In this document: positions 18,389-27,586 of the stretch, one piece after another
How positions within the stretch are numbered: the first letter of the stretch is position 1
Layout: each line of letters begins with the position of its first letter
DNA from: JABDMH01 sp965223215
Lineage (GTDB): Bacteria; Bacteroidota; Bacteroidia; Chitinophagales; Saprospiraceae
NCBI GenBank assembly: GCA_965223215.1
Contig: CBDCVZ010000010.1
Span: forward strand, 1,240,001 to 1,304,000
Direction: 5' to 3'
DNA length: 64,000 bases
The notes under the pieces: generated by a model
Told to the model about the DNA's origin: nothing
The model's input: only the letters and a program-made list of their open reading frames with translations
Database searches by the model: none
Position numbers and translations under genes: made by a program

Positions 18389-21250
18389 ATGAGCCGTAGC
18401 CCATCAGTTTTCTTTGGTATTGTTTGCATGCTTGCGGTCAATTTTGCAGTGTCTCAAACGGAATCTGACCGGGCCGTGTCTGTCTTGCAATCAGGATATC
18501 AGGCGTGGGGCCTGGCCTTGGAAGACGTCGAATCAATTCGAGTAAGTTCATTCCATTTCTCTGAGAAGAGCAATCTGCACTACGTATATCTTCAGCAACA
18601 ATCGAGCTCGATCGATATTGAAAATGCTGTCTTCAATTTTGTCTTTGATCAAAAGGGTAATCTGGTCACCTATCAAAACCGATTTGTTTCCAACCTCAGC
18701 GATAAAATTCAATCTGTTGAGAGCGCCATTTCGGTGGAGCAAGCGCTTGCTGTGATTGCCACTGATTTGTCAGTTGATCTCGGTGATGTTTCACAAGGTA
18801 CAGCTCGATCGGCATCGGTGAGAGATTTCTACCGAGCTCCTAACCTATCCCGAAAGGGTATTAGCATTCAAAAAAAATATCAATGGCACCAAGGGTTGCT
18901 GCAATTGTGCTACGCCATTCAGCTTGACGATGCGCAGTCAAGGGAAATCTGGAACTATTCGATTGATGCGAGCAATGGTAATCTTTTGTCTAAAAGTAGT
19001 GCCAAAATGAAATGCCATTTCGGACTTCTACCCCACCCACCTAGACATCATGACAGGGCTTTGATGTACCCACCCGCAGCACTGGGTGACAACAGCAGTT
19101 ATTTTGTCTATCCACTTACGGTTGAAAGTCCGGCGCACGGAGAGCGTGTATTCGTCCTTGATCCAGCAGATCCTCAGGCTTCGCGTTTGGGATGGCATGA
19201 TGTTGATGGATCGGCCGGTCCAGAGTATTCAGACACCCGAGGTAATAATGTTTTTGCACAAGATGATTTTGATGCGGATGATCGAGCCGGAAGCCGACCG
19301 GATGGAGGAGAAAACCTGTCCTTTAATTTTCCCATTTCCAGCTCATTCCCAAAGCAATATATCGATGCTTCCATAACCAATTTGTTTTATTGGCTTAACA
19401 TCAACCACGATATCTTTCACCACTACGGGTTTGATGAGGCCGCTGGCAACTTTCAAGTCATCAACTATTCCGGACAGGGTCATGCAAATGATCCGGTGGT
19501 CGCGGATGCCCAAGACGGTGGGTCGAGGAACAATGCTACTTTTTTTACAAATGAAGATGGATTCCCAGCACGTGTAGAGATGTACCTTTGGGGGCCTGAT
19601 GCCACCGACGTCTCCCTTGAAGTGACCGGCTCTATCAGTATTCCCGGTATTTTGGATGCCGTTGAATCCGCCTTTAGCAGTCAAAACAAACTCGTTCGCC
19701 GTGGATCAATCAGCGGGAAAGTTGTTCAGAGCCTTGATCAACCTGGATCTAGCCTTGCCTGCAGTGCTGCTCCCATCAGCAATGGTGATGATCTCAAGGG
19801 GAATATCGCACTCATTGATCGGGGTACTTGTCTATTTGTCGAAAAGGTCCGCAATGCTCAAGCACTGGGTGCCATTGCTGTGATCATGTGTAATAATGTT
19901 GCTGGACCGCCCATCCCGATGGGTGGTAACGACAATGGAATTACGATTCCTGCCGTGATGATCTCCAACAGTGATTGTGAGCTATTTAGACAAGCCCTCT
20001 TAGCTGGGGAAGATGTACATGTTACGATCGATCGAAAATCATCAACAGAGGACCTTGATGCATCATTTGATAATTTAATTATTACCCATGAATTCGGACA
20101 TGGAATAACGTTGCGACTTACCGGAGGTAGCGGAAATGTCGATTGTCTCAATAATCAGGAGCAAATGGGTGAAGGTTGGAGCGACTACTTTGGACTCATG
20201 CTAACCACCGATTGGAACACAGCTCAACCAGAAGATCCAAGGGGTATCGCTGGATATCTATCGGGACAGGGGAGTCAAGGCCGAGGAATTCGAAATTTTC
20301 CCTATAGTACCAGTCGGCGAACCAACCCTTCTCGTTACAGCGACATTCGCAACTTTAGCATTCCACACGGAGTGGGGTCTGTATGGTGCTCCATGTTGTG
20401 GGATATGACTTGGGCCATTATCGAGACCGATGGAATCAGCACGGATCTGTACCATGGCACAGCAGGTAACAACATTGCCCTCCAGCTCGTCATCGAAGCA
20501 CTTAAACTTCAACCGTGCAATCCCGGATTTGTTGATGCTAGAGATGCAATCCTAATGGCTGACCAATTGCTATACAACGGCAAGCACCACTTTGCCATTT
20601 GGAGATCCTTTGCCCGACGAGGACTGGGAGCTGAGGCCTCGCAGGGAAATATCAATAATGTGTTGGATGGGCAATCTGACTTTTCCCTACCCGAAGAATT
20701 CCGCACTGAAATTGACGTCTTTGCAGCACGCGACAGCTTGTCAAATATTGTGTTAAACTGGAATAGCCTGCGGGAAATTGATCACCGATCTTTCAGGATT
20801 TTGCGAAGTACCGACGAAATCACATTTTCGGAAATAAAGGAGTTTGCGGCAGGAGCACTAAAAAACACTGCCACGAGCTATCACCATGCCGATCAAGAGG
20901 TTATAACCGGTCAATGGTATTATTATCGGCTAGACCAGGTGAATGGATTGGGGGTGGTTCGTCAAATGGGCTACGATTCAGCTTTCATTGTGCCGTTTGA
21001 GAAAGTGCTAATTTTTCCGAATCCCAGCAAAGAATTCTTTAATCTCAAGATCTCAAGAGATATCCTGGGACCCATCGATATCGCTCTGGTTACCCTGGAT
21101 GGAAAGACTGTTTGGCAACAAAACGATAACGCGTCTGAATACTACAGCAATAAATCTGTGCTGGTGCGGGACTTGCCACCTGGCACCTATTTCGTCGAAA
21201 TTAGAACGAGCGATGATGAGCAAATCACTCGACGTCTGGTTTTGTATTGA
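18389..21250 (+). CDS. M36-family (fungalysin) metalloprotease with PA domain and T9SS sorting domain
   Basis: The 953-residue precursor has a signal peptide (to about residue 23), an FTP/PepSY-like propeptide (~30-210), a catalytic region with zinc motif HEFGH at residues 567-571 and a downstream GEGWSDYFG that supplies the third ligand Glu. A protease-associated (PA) domain at about 430-550 (GNIALIDRGTCLFVEKV) is inserted just ahead of the zinc motif. The C-terminal ~75 residues form a type A T9SS sorting domain (FPNPSKEFFNL ... LPPGTYFVEI ... RRLVLY). The product is thus exported through the type IX system and attached or released at the surface, where it degrades proteins. Confidence 0.93.
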   Translation: MSRSPSVFFGIVCMLAVNFAVSQTESDRAVSVLQSGYQAWGLALEDVESIRVSSFHFSEKSNLHYVYLQQQSSSIDIENAVFNFVFDQKGNLVTYQNRFVSNLSDKIQSVESAISVEQALAVIATDLSVDLGDVSQGTARSASVRDFYRAPNLSRKGISIQKKYQWHQGLLQLCYAIQLDDAQSREIWNYSIDASNGNLLSKSSAKMKCHFGLLPHPPRHHDRALMYPPAALGDNSSYFVYPLTVESPAHGERVFVLDPADPQASRLGWHDVDGSAGPEYSDTRGNNVFAQDDFDADDRAGSRPDGGENLSFNFPISSSFPKQYIDASITNLFYWLNINHDIFHHYGFDEAAGNFQVINYSGQGHANDPVVADAQDGGSRNNATFFTNEDGFPARVEMYLWGPDATDVSLEVTGSISIPGILDAVESAFSSQNKLVRRGSISGKVVQSLDQPGSSLACSAAPISNGDDLKGNIALIDRGTCLFVEKVRNAQALGAIAVIMCNNVAGPPIPMGGNDNGITIPAVMISNSDCELFRQALLAGEDVHVTIDRKSSTEDLDASFDNLIITHEFGHGITLRLTGGSGNVDCLNNQEQMGEGWSDYFGLMLTTDWNTAQPEDPRGIAGYLSGQGSQGRGIRNFPYSTSRRTNPSRYSDIRNFSIPHGVGSVWCSMLWDMTWAIIETDGISTDLYHGTAGNNIALQLVIEALKLQPCNPGFVDARDAILMADQLLYNGKHHFAIWRSFARRGLGAEASQGNINNVLDGQSDFSLPEEFRTEIDVFAARDSLSNIVLNWNSLREIDHRSFRILRSTDEITFSEIKEFAAGALKNTATSYHHADQEVITGQWYYYRLDQVNGLGVVRQMGYDSAFIVPFEKVLIFPNPSKEFFNLKISRDILGPIDIALVTLDGKTVWQQNDNASEYYSNKSVLVRDLPPGTYFVEIRTSDDEQITRRLVLY

Positions 21251-21327
21251 TACACAACAGACAATGCTTCATCTTTTGCAGGCCACTGATCACTGAACGA
21301 GGGAGGTTATCCATACGACCGCAGGGG

Positions 21328-21702
21328 TCACTTCTTTGGCTGAAACTGCATGGCAAAATTTGTTGCCCTGGAATAAGATACCGCCTGAAAATAGCCCTTG
21401 CCTTCCATGGCATCGACATAGTCTACCAAACCCAATCTAAACTTAAAATTGACGCCATTGGTTTTGGCAATGGCATCTTCGATCCGGCAGAAGAAAGCCG
21501 TGGGTCCAAGTAGCCGGTCAGGTAATTTGGTCTTACTTTGCACCAAAATCGATGGTTCGGGATTCTTCTGCTTGACCAATAGTGGGTAGTGAACTTTATT
21601 GGAGAGCAATAATGAATGCTGGACAGCTTTGTTTTTCATGTCCAATTGACCAAAAGCTGATAGAGACCAAGCAATGAAACAAGACGATAAGAATGCTTTC
21701 AT
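21328..21702 (-). CDS. small secreted protein of unknown function
   Basis: I use the ATG at 21702, which opens a Sec signal peptide (MKAFLSSCFIAWSLSAFGQ); a GTG four codons upstream is also possible. The mature ~105-residue part is basic, has no cysteines apart from one, and includes KNPEPSILVQSKTKLPDRLLGP and FKFRLGLVDYVDAMEGK. I do not recognise a family. It is convergent with the M36 protease gene and divergent from the asparaginase gene, with no sign of an operon. Confidence 0.55.
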   Translation of the reverse strand: MKAFLSSCFIAWSLSAFGQLDMKNKAVQHSLLLSNKVHYPLLVKQKNPEPSILVQSKTKLPDRLLGPTAFFCRIEDAIAKTNGVNFKFRLGLVDYVDAMEGKGYFQAVSYSRATNFAMQFQPKK

Positions 21703-21827
21703 TAAACAGACCACCCTTCAAAGATAAGGGATACATTTAACAGAAACCGTTTCTTCTGAAAACACTCCAAACAATTAACTTAGCTGATATCACCCGCTTA
21801 ACCTGCTATTAACTCTTTCCCTGCCCC

Positions 21828-22802
21828 ATGTCAAAAAACCTACCATCCTCCAGAAAAGTAATTATCATCTCAACGGGTGGTACAATCGCAGGTATTACTA
21901 CAGGTCAGGCACTTTCGGGAAAGGAAATCGTGGCAGCCATTCCCGAAATCAGGGATCTTTCCGAAGTTGAGGTAGTTGAATTCTGTCGGATCGGTTCGTC
22001 AAAAATGACTCCTAATCAATGGCTGGCACTGAGCAAGGAAATCAATGGCATATTCGCTCGAGATAAGCAAACTTCGGGCATTGTCATTACCCATGGAACC
22101 GATACCCTGGAGGAAACCGCCTTTTTCCTTCATTTGACGATTAAAGATCATCGGCCCGTCATACTAACTGGATCTATGAGAACGCCGGATGAACTGTCTT
22201 CTGATGGGCGGGCCAACCTGTACAACGCGATCCGATTAGCCACTTCTGATCAGGCAAGGGAGAAGGGTGTCTTGATTGCGCTTAACGAATCCATCTCTTC
22301 AGCCCGAGATGCCATGAAATTGAATAATCGCCGGGTTCAGACTTTTGGCAGTTTAGAATATGGCCATTTGGGTTTTATCGATCCGGATAAGATCTCCTTT
22401 CGTCAGGTTTCAATGAAACCTCATACCCTTGCAGCCGAGTTTGATGTACGTACGTTAGATGATCTACCCATCATTCCGATTGTGCGAGATTACACGGATT
22501 TTGCTCCCGAAATTATTTCCTATTTGACATCTGGTTCCATGGATGGCCTCGTTTTTCAAACTTTCCCTGATGGTCGACTAAGCACCGGGGCTCGGAGAGG
22601 TTTATCCAAAGTAAGCCAGAAGATACCGATCATCATTAGCTCGAAGCTACCAGGAGGCAGGATTGTCGGAAAGATTCCCCCTGATTTGGGATTGGCTTTT
22701 TCAAATGACCTATCCGCTGAAAAGGCTAGAATTTTACTAATGCTCTCCCTCGCAATGGGATGTGACAGCAACCAGATTATTAGAAACTTTCAGAAATATT
22801 GA
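21828..22802 (+). CDS. asparaginase (type I/II L-asparaginase family)
   Basis: The 324-residue protein has both active-site signatures: IISTGGTIAG (catalytic Thr19) near the N-terminus and VITHGTDTLEETAFF (Thr90, Asp91). It hydrolyses L-asparagine to aspartate and ammonia. There is no signal peptide, so it is probably cytosolic, which favours a role in asparagine catabolism. Length matches bacterial asparaginases (about 320-340). It stands alone between a small secreted protein gene and a CBS-domain gene. Confidence 0.93.
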   Translation: MSKNLPSSRKVIIISTGGTIAGITTGQALSGKEIVAAIPEIRDLSEVEVVEFCRIGSSKMTPNQWLALSKEINGIFARDKQTSGIVITHGTDTLEETAFFLHLTIKDHRPVILTGSMRTPDELSSDGRANLYNAIRLATSDQAREKGVLIALNESISSARDAMKLNNRRVQTFGSLEYGHLGFIDPDKISFRQVSMKPHTLAAEFDVRTLDDLPIIPIVRDYTDFAPEIISYLTSGSMDGLVFQTFPDGRLSTGARRGLSKVSQKIPIIISSKLPGGRIVGKIPPDLGLAFSNDLSAEKARILLMLSLAMGCDSNQIIRNFQKY

Positions 22803-22958
22803 TCGCATCATCACCATCCTCCTTTAAGATTTATGGCTAACGTGTATATTCTTCCACTCCAACTTGCCATAGCATGACTCGTTAAATTAGGTGATGATGA
22901 ATGCAAAAAATTTGTATCTTTTAATTGTTCCTTTTACTAATTCAGAAATGTAGCAACT

Positions 22959-23420
22959 ATGATTGACGAGCAGAGTGTCAAACAGTACATGGCAACCGAT
23001 CTCATCACTTTCGCACCAGAAACTGACATCGATCAGGCCATTCGAACCATCCTCAAGCATAAGATATCAGGTGCTCCAGTAACCGATAAACACGGTCAAC
23101 TGGTTGGGATGCTCTCAGAGTCAGACTGTATCAAAACCATTCTTGAAGGCCCATACAACAATCTGCCAGGTGGCACGGGTTCTGTAGCTGATTACATGTC
23201 ACGCAAAGTGGTGACCATCGACGTAGATACCACCATTCTTGAACTTGCCTATAAGTTTATGAATACGGCTTATCGCCGTTTTCCCGTTATAAAGCATGGT
23301 AAATTAGTCGGTCAAATAAGTCGTAGTGACATACTTAAGGCCATTCAAAAGCGACGACCGAAATTAGACCACTCTCCGTCATCTTGGAAGGGTCGAGAAC
23401 CACAAGACAAAGGGGCTTAA
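22959..23420 (+). CDS. two-CBS-domain protein
   Basis: The 153-residue protein consists of a tandem CBS pair (Bateman module). CBS1 spans about residues 7-75 (MATDLITFAPETDIDQA ... GAPVTDKHGQLVGMLSESD) and CBS2 about 80-145 (MSRKVVTIDVDTTILELA ... RFPVIKHGKLVGQISRSD). Such modules bind adenosine nucleotides and usually regulate a partner protein. The last ~15 residues are charged and probably disordered. No partner enzyme or channel is fused or adjacent, so the target is unknown. Confidence 0.87.
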   Translation: MIDEQSVKQYMATDLITFAPETDIDQAIRTILKHKISGAPVTDKHGQLVGMLSESDCIKTILEGPYNNLPGGTGSVADYMSRKVVTIDVDTTILELAYKFMNTAYRRFPVIKHGKLVGQISRSDILKAIQKRRPKLDHSPSSWKGREPQDKGA

Positions 23421-23563
23421 CCAGATCATTACTTGACTTGACTTGTCTTGTCTCTGCTCTAAGACAGGGGGAAAATTTGTTGCGATCCAAAGCCAAATTT
23501 CACAATCATAAGCACAATTGTCCAATCAATTGCGGTGCCGATCGTCATCCATATAAAGTACGG

Positions 23564-24259
23564 ATGAATCAGCGAAAAATTGTATCAAAGGATGAGTGGA
23601 TAAGGGAACGAAAGATTCTTTTAGCCCATGAAAAAGAGTTTACGCTCCTTCGAGACCAACTTAGTAAACAGAAGAGATCTTTACCCTGGGTAAAGATCGA
23701 GAAAAACTACGTCTTTGAATCGGCAGAAGGTCCAGTTGAATTATCAGATTTATTCGAAAACCAACGCCAACTTATTGTCTATCACTTCATGTTTGGTCCT
23801 CATCAGTCACAAGGATGCAAAATCTGCGCTCATTGGGCCGATCAATTTGATCCCGCAATCACTCACCTGAGGCAGCGCGACACAAATTTCGTCTGTATAT
23901 CCAGGGGTAACATCAAGGATCTGGAAACTTTCCGGCAAAAAATGGGTTGGCAATTTCGTTGGCTTTCATCAAAAGAGAATTCCTTTAATTTCGACTTTCA
24001 GGCCTCCGCTTTGGAGGGCCACGAGGCTACGTACAATTTCAAAAAATACGTTCCGGTAAAAGACAGTGAACTCCCTGGTCTCAGTGTCTTTTACAAAGAT
24101 GACGATGGGGTAGTGTATCATACTTATTCCTGTTACGCACGGGAGTTAGAAACCTTTAACGTGACCTATCGATTCTTAGATATTGTACCGAAGGGTCGCA
24201 ATGAGGTCGCGCTGCCCTGGCCGATGGCATGGGTTGATTTGAAAACCAACTATTGTTGA
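23564..24259 (+). CDS. DUF899 thioredoxin-like family protein
   Basis: I choose the ATG at 23564 (MNQRKIVSKDEWIRER), since DUF899 proteins begin with this kind of EWxxARKxLLxxEKE segment; an upstream frame back to 23384 overlaps the CBS gene and lacks homology. The 231-residue protein shows the conserved HFMFGPHQSQGCKICAHWAD motif at about residues 78-97, and the end DIVPKGRNE...PWPMAWV. The fold is thioredoxin-like, with cysteines in GCKIC. Activity is unknown; a redox role is inferred. It starts 143 bp after the CBS gene. Confidence 0.85.
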   Translation: MNQRKIVSKDEWIRERKILLAHEKEFTLLRDQLSKQKRSLPWVKIEKNYVFESAEGPVELSDLFENQRQLIVYHFMFGPHQSQGCKICAHWADQFDPAITHLRQRDTNFVCISRGNIKDLETFRQKMGWQFRWLSSKENSFNFDFQASALEGHEATYNFKKYVPVKDSELPGLSVFYKDDDGVVYHTYSCYARELETFNVTYRFLDIVPKGRNEVALPWPMAWVDLKTNYC

Positions 24260-24417
24260 CACAACTCTTCCACCTATATGACCCATCACTAGATAGCGTC
24301 TGACCTCCCGTTGCACTCATTCTCGAGGCACAGTTCCTTCCACGTCAAACGCTTGAGAACTCTGTTGATTTTGTGGCCCTGTGGTACCAACGGGCTTTTG
24401 TATCTTAGGTGACCCAT

Positions 24418-24861
24418 ATGAAAGCCTTCGATCGTACCATTGTGGAGGAATCAGAAATCCACCCGAAGATGTATTTATATCGTCGAATTGTCAGCGCGAA
24501 ACGCTACATAGATGACCATTACCGACAACAAATCAATCTTTCAGACATTTCTGATTGTGCCTGTCTTTCCAAATATCACTTCTTGAGACAATTCAAGTTA
24601 GCCTACGGAAAATCCCCCCACCAATACTTGACTCAAGTGCGAATTAATGCCGCCAAGAGAGCACTGAGAGAAGGCCGATCTACCAGTGAAGTCTGTTTTA
24701 CGGTTGGGTTTGAAAGTATCCCCTCCTTTACCCGTTTATTCAAGAAACACGTCGGGATGACTCCAGGTAAATATCACCAATTGGTCTCCCCCAGACGATC
24801 CTACGAAGAAAATGTAGTACTTGGCTTCATTCCAGGATGTTTTGCGAGTCAATTGCGATAA
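24418..24861 (+). CDS. AraC-family transcriptional regulator (DNA-binding domain only)
   Basis: The 147-residue protein is little more than an AraC/XylS DNA-binding domain. Helix-turn-helix 1 is at about residues 35-60 (INLSDISDCACLSKYHFLRQFK), and the second runs to the signature TRLFKKHVGMTPGKY at about 105-120. There is no ligand-binding domain. A GTG three codons upstream is the alternative start. The VOC-family gene starts 65 bp downstream on the same strand. AraC-VOC pairs of this type are common in Bacteroidota, so the regulator may control its neighbour. Confidence 0.87.
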   Translation: MKAFDRTIVEESEIHPKMYLYRRIVSAKRYIDDHYRQQINLSDISDCACLSKYHFLRQFKLAYGKSPHQYLTQVRINAAKRALREGRSTSEVCFTVGFESIPSFTRLFKKHVGMTPGKYHQLVSPRRSYEENVVLGFIPGCFASQLR

Positions 24862-24926
24862 ATAGCAATTTTCGATAACCAATCGATTGCTGAAACGGCG
24901 TTTCTTTAAATAAAAATTGAGTTAGC

Positions 24927-25343
24927 ATGATTACAAGATTATCGCATGCCAGCATCTATGTCCTCGATCAAGAAAGTGCCCGTGATTTTTATGTAAACAA
25001 ATTGGGCTTCGAGGAGAAAATGAGAATACCAATCGGTGATGACGCGTTCTGGCTGACCGTTGCTCCAAGGGATCAGCCTAATTTGGAAATCACCCTCATG
25101 CCCATTCACCAAGGAACTATGTTTAAAGAAGACGTCGCCAATCGATTGGCAAAACTGGTGAAAGAAGGCACTTTTGGATTCGGTGTTTTTGAATGCGCAA
25201 ACATTTATGTGACCTACCAGGAACTCAAAGAAAAAGGAGTCCAATTCACCAAAGAACCGAAGGAAGAATTTTACGGTACGGAGGCATTGTTCAAAGATGA
25301 TTCTGGAAATTGGTTCTCCTTGGTTCAGACTAAGAAATCATAG
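24927..25343 (+). CDS. VOC-family protein (glyoxalase/bleomycin-resistance fold)
   Basis: The 138-residue protein has the paired beta-alpha-beta-beta-beta modules of the vicinal-oxygen-chelate fold. It begins with SHASIYVLDQESARDFYVNKLGFE, in which His8 is a possible metal ligand, and ends with FKDDSGNWFSLVQ. It is probably cytosolic. Function is not predictable within the VOC family: ring-cleaving, lactoylglutathione lyase-like and binding-only members exist. It lies 65 bp downstream of the AraC-type regulator. Confidence 0.83.
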   Translation: MITRLSHASIYVLDQESARDFYVNKLGFEEKMRIPIGDDAFWLTVAPRDQPNLEITLMPIHQGTMFKEDVANRLAKLVKEGTFGFGVFECANIYVTYQELKEKGVQFTKEPKEEFYGTEALFKDDSGNWFSLVQTKKS

Positions 25344-25637
25344 CGAGAGAAGTATCGGGTAAATTAGAGACTTTCTTGATTCATGATTAACGGTCCTAGC
25401 AGAAATCCAAAGGTCATCGATGATTCGACAAGACCCTTGTCCTGACCTTCCTCGAAAAAAGAAATTGCGCAAGATGAACCGTTGTCAAAAAATAAAGAAA
25501 TCATTGCCTGCGTAAAGCCAGTTCCTCAAAATTTGCGTGAAAGGTTTCTTAGAAGTTCGAGTAGTCGTATTAGCTGACGAACCTGCACGACAGAGGATAT
25601 TAAATGTAAAAACTGCCTGACCTATATTTCAAACTGA

Positions 25638-25844
25638 AAGAAAATAATTCAAACTGTTCATGTCAAAAACAGGATCAGCCTCATCTTTCACAATGGTGCT
25701 GCTATACCAGAGCCCACTGATCTGCTTGGCGGTGATGGCAAGTCGTACCAGAACCTGAGATTCTCAAATGACAAAATTGATCCTAAAGACATTAGGGAAA
25801 ATGGTCAGAAAATCAGTAGCGCTGAATTCGAAAAAATAAGGGTT
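25638..25844 (+). pseudogene. remnant resembling the C-terminal part of a DUF1801 protein
   Basis: One frame without a start codon, running from a stop at 25635 directly into the DoxX start at 25845, encodes HVKNRISLIFHNGAAIPEP and TDLLGGDGKSYQNLRF. This resembles the end of DUF1801-type proteins (FFxGAxLPDPxGLLxGxGKxxRHxK). The N-terminal half is missing or decayed; in 25344-25637 I see no gene. The relic is in frame with the doxX-like gene and no stop separates them. The assignment rests on memory of the motif, so it is tentative. Confidence 0.45.
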
Positions 25845-26198
25845 ATGAAAAAAGTAGTTGAGCAAATACTTTTAGTCGTCTTAATCATTCTGAGCCTGGC
25901 AACGGCCACTACCAAACTCATCCAGGTGCCTGCCGAAATGGACTTATTTAAGAATGCTGGATTTTCCATCACAGGGACCATCCTATTCGGTGCCATCCAG
26001 TTGACTGGAGGGTTACTACTCATTGGCAGGCGGTTTCGTCCGTACGGAGCCATCATAATGGTCATCACTTTCGTAATAGCCACCGCAGTCGTTTTTTCTG
26101 CGAAGATGATTGGATTTGGGATGGTGTCCTTGCTATTTATTGCCTTAGCAGTATATCAGTGGAAAATTTCGAAAACTGGAGACGTAACAAGATCATAA
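25845..26198 (+). CDS. DoxX-like small membrane protein
   Basis: The 117-residue protein has four predicted membrane helices (residues ~7-23, 43-62, 68-87 and 92-108). It resembles the DoxX/DoxX-like family: conserved Lys and Pro in TTKLIQVPAEMDLFKNAG and GxLxLxGRRFRPYGA. DoxX-like proteins are thought to take part in membrane redox chemistry or quinone metabolism; the mechanism is not established. It is convergent with the VOC gene on the other strand and the two stops overlap by 6 bp. Confidence 0.75.
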   Translation: MKKVVEQILLVVLIILSLATATTKLIQVPAEMDLFKNAGFSITGTILFGAIQLTGGLLLIGRRFRPYGAIIMVITFVIATAVVFSAKMIGFGMVSLLFIALAVYQWKISKTGDVTRS

Positions 26199-26588
26199 AT
26201 CTTCGAGAAAGGTGAGTCGATTTCCACTGGGATCAAAGATCGAAAACTCAGTGGTATGCCATGGTGTTTTCCAGTGCACTTTTTCAATAGTCAGCAAATC
26301 TAATTTGACAAATTCGTTAATCAACAGTCCAATGTTCTGCACTTCGATTTTTACATCCGTCGAAGTCATATCCTTAGGAAATTGAAATTGTAGATGAACC
26401 AAAAGGTTTTGCTTGCGCAGCACCGCATAATCGATCGATCCTCCCTGATAATTTGAACTGTCATAAACATTTCGAAACCCAATCATCTCGTACCATTCAA
26501 CATCTCGACCAACATCTTCTGAGGCGAGGACTGGGCTTAAAAACAAGAAGGTTGTTTGATCATTTTCCACTTGATTTCCGCTCTTCAT
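26193..26588 (-). CDS. VOC-family protein (bleomycin-resistance-like)
   Basis: The 131-residue protein follows the pattern of bleomycin-resistance-type VOC proteins: FLSPVLASEDVGRDVEWYEMIGF near the N-terminus and TTEFSIFDPSGNRLTFLEDL at the end. The N-terminal part reads as a strand-helix unit where the usual HxxxxV metal ligand is not obvious, so it may be a binding protein rather than an enzyme. Its start overlaps the 3' end of the alpha/beta hydrolase gene by 29 bp, so the two are likely cotranscribed. Confidence 0.75.
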   Translation of the reverse strand: MKSGNQVENDQTTFLFLSPVLASEDVGRDVEWYEMIGFRNVYDSSNYQGGSIDYAVLRKQNLLVHLQFQFPKDMTSTDVKIEVQNIGLLINEFVKLDLLTIEKVHWKTPWHTTEFSIFDPSGNRLTFLEDL

Positions 26589-27495
26589 ATCTTCTGATTT
26601 TCCGAATTCTTTCCCGTTTGGTGTGCTGAATAAATTCTATGGCATGATCAAAAAAGTCGTCTGGATCATCATACCAGGGATCATGGCAGGCTCCTTCAAT
26701 CTCAACATATGGTGCCTGGGGAAACAGGTCACGATATGCCTTAACTTGCCGGACCCAAGAACAATTTTGAGTGCCATTAAAGATAATTTTAGGAGTAGTG
26801 ATGGTTGCCAATTGTGAAAAGGTTGGCGCCGTCGCCAGGCTACGCCTCGTCTCGATCGAAGGTCGGCCAAAGTTTTGATATGCTTTTTTTTCCAACCGGT
26901 CAGATTTTTCAGCCCGCTGTCCCGCACCCTCCTTCCACTCGTGAGGAGCAACCTTGCTCAGCGTGATTTCTACTTGCCGAGTAGATGGTGACCGATCTAA
27001 TCTACGGCGATACCTATGTTCGAATGCGAGCGAATCCATACCTCTACCTTCCCAGGTAAATAGTCCAGACAAGATGAGACCCTTTAGATGACTTGGATGT
27101 GTAAAAGCATAAAGTAAGGCCAGTGCACTACCCCACGAAGAGCCAGCGAGATATACCCTATCACCATTGGCGGCTACTTTGATGATTCGTTCAAGGTCCT
27201 TGACGTGCTCCTGCCAGACATAAGAATTGGCAGGTTCACTTTGTCCGCAACCTCGTTGATCATAGTAAATGACACGTGCCACTCGCTTTAATCTATCAAA
27301 CTCGGGTCTGAGGTAAGTGTGCTCAACACACGGGCCGCCATGTAAGACAACCACTGTTTCTTTCTTATTTCCCACCACCCAACTGGATAGATAGGGATCG
27401 AGTTGCCCGTCTTGATTTTGACCGATTGACTCAAGAGCAAATAACGCCACCAGCAAAGTACCCAGTACAAAAGGCCTTGGCTTGTTACAGATCAT
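26560..27495 (-). CDS. alpha/beta hydrolase, proline iminopeptidase-like
   Basis: I choose ATG 27495 because it starts a signal peptide (MICNKPRPFVLGTLLVALFALESIGQ); an upstream GTG at 27534 would add 13 residues. The ~311-residue protein has the HGGP oxyanion motif (VVLHGGPCVEH), DQRGCGQS, and the nucleophile elbow GSSWGS, all typical of the prolyl iminopeptidase/tricorn-interacting-factor group. The C-terminal region carries a likely catalytic His in GACHDPW. It is probably periplasmic and releases N-terminal residues from peptides, but esterase activity cannot be excluded. Confidence 0.83.
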   Translation of the reverse strand: MICNKPRPFVLGTLLVALFALESIGQNQDGQLDPYLSSWVVGNKKETVVVLHGGPCVEHTYLRPEFDRLKRVARVIYYDQRGCGQSEPANSYVWQEHVKDLERIIKVAANGDRVYLAGSSWGSALALLYAFTHPSHLKGLILSGLFTWEGRGMDSLAFEHRYRRRLDRSPSTRQVEITLSKVAPHEWKEGAGQRAEKSDRLEKKAYQNFGRPSIETRRSLATAPTFSQLATITTPKIIFNGTQNCSWVRQVKAYRDLFPQAPYVEIEGACHDPWYDDPDDFFDHAIEFIQHTKRERIRKIRRYEERKSSGK

Positions 27496-27586
27496 CAACT
27501 TTCTAACGACAAAGAAGACCTTCAAGCTGTGCACGAGAGATCATTTTATGAATTGGTGGTTGGATTTTTTAGGGGTCTTGCTCTGG

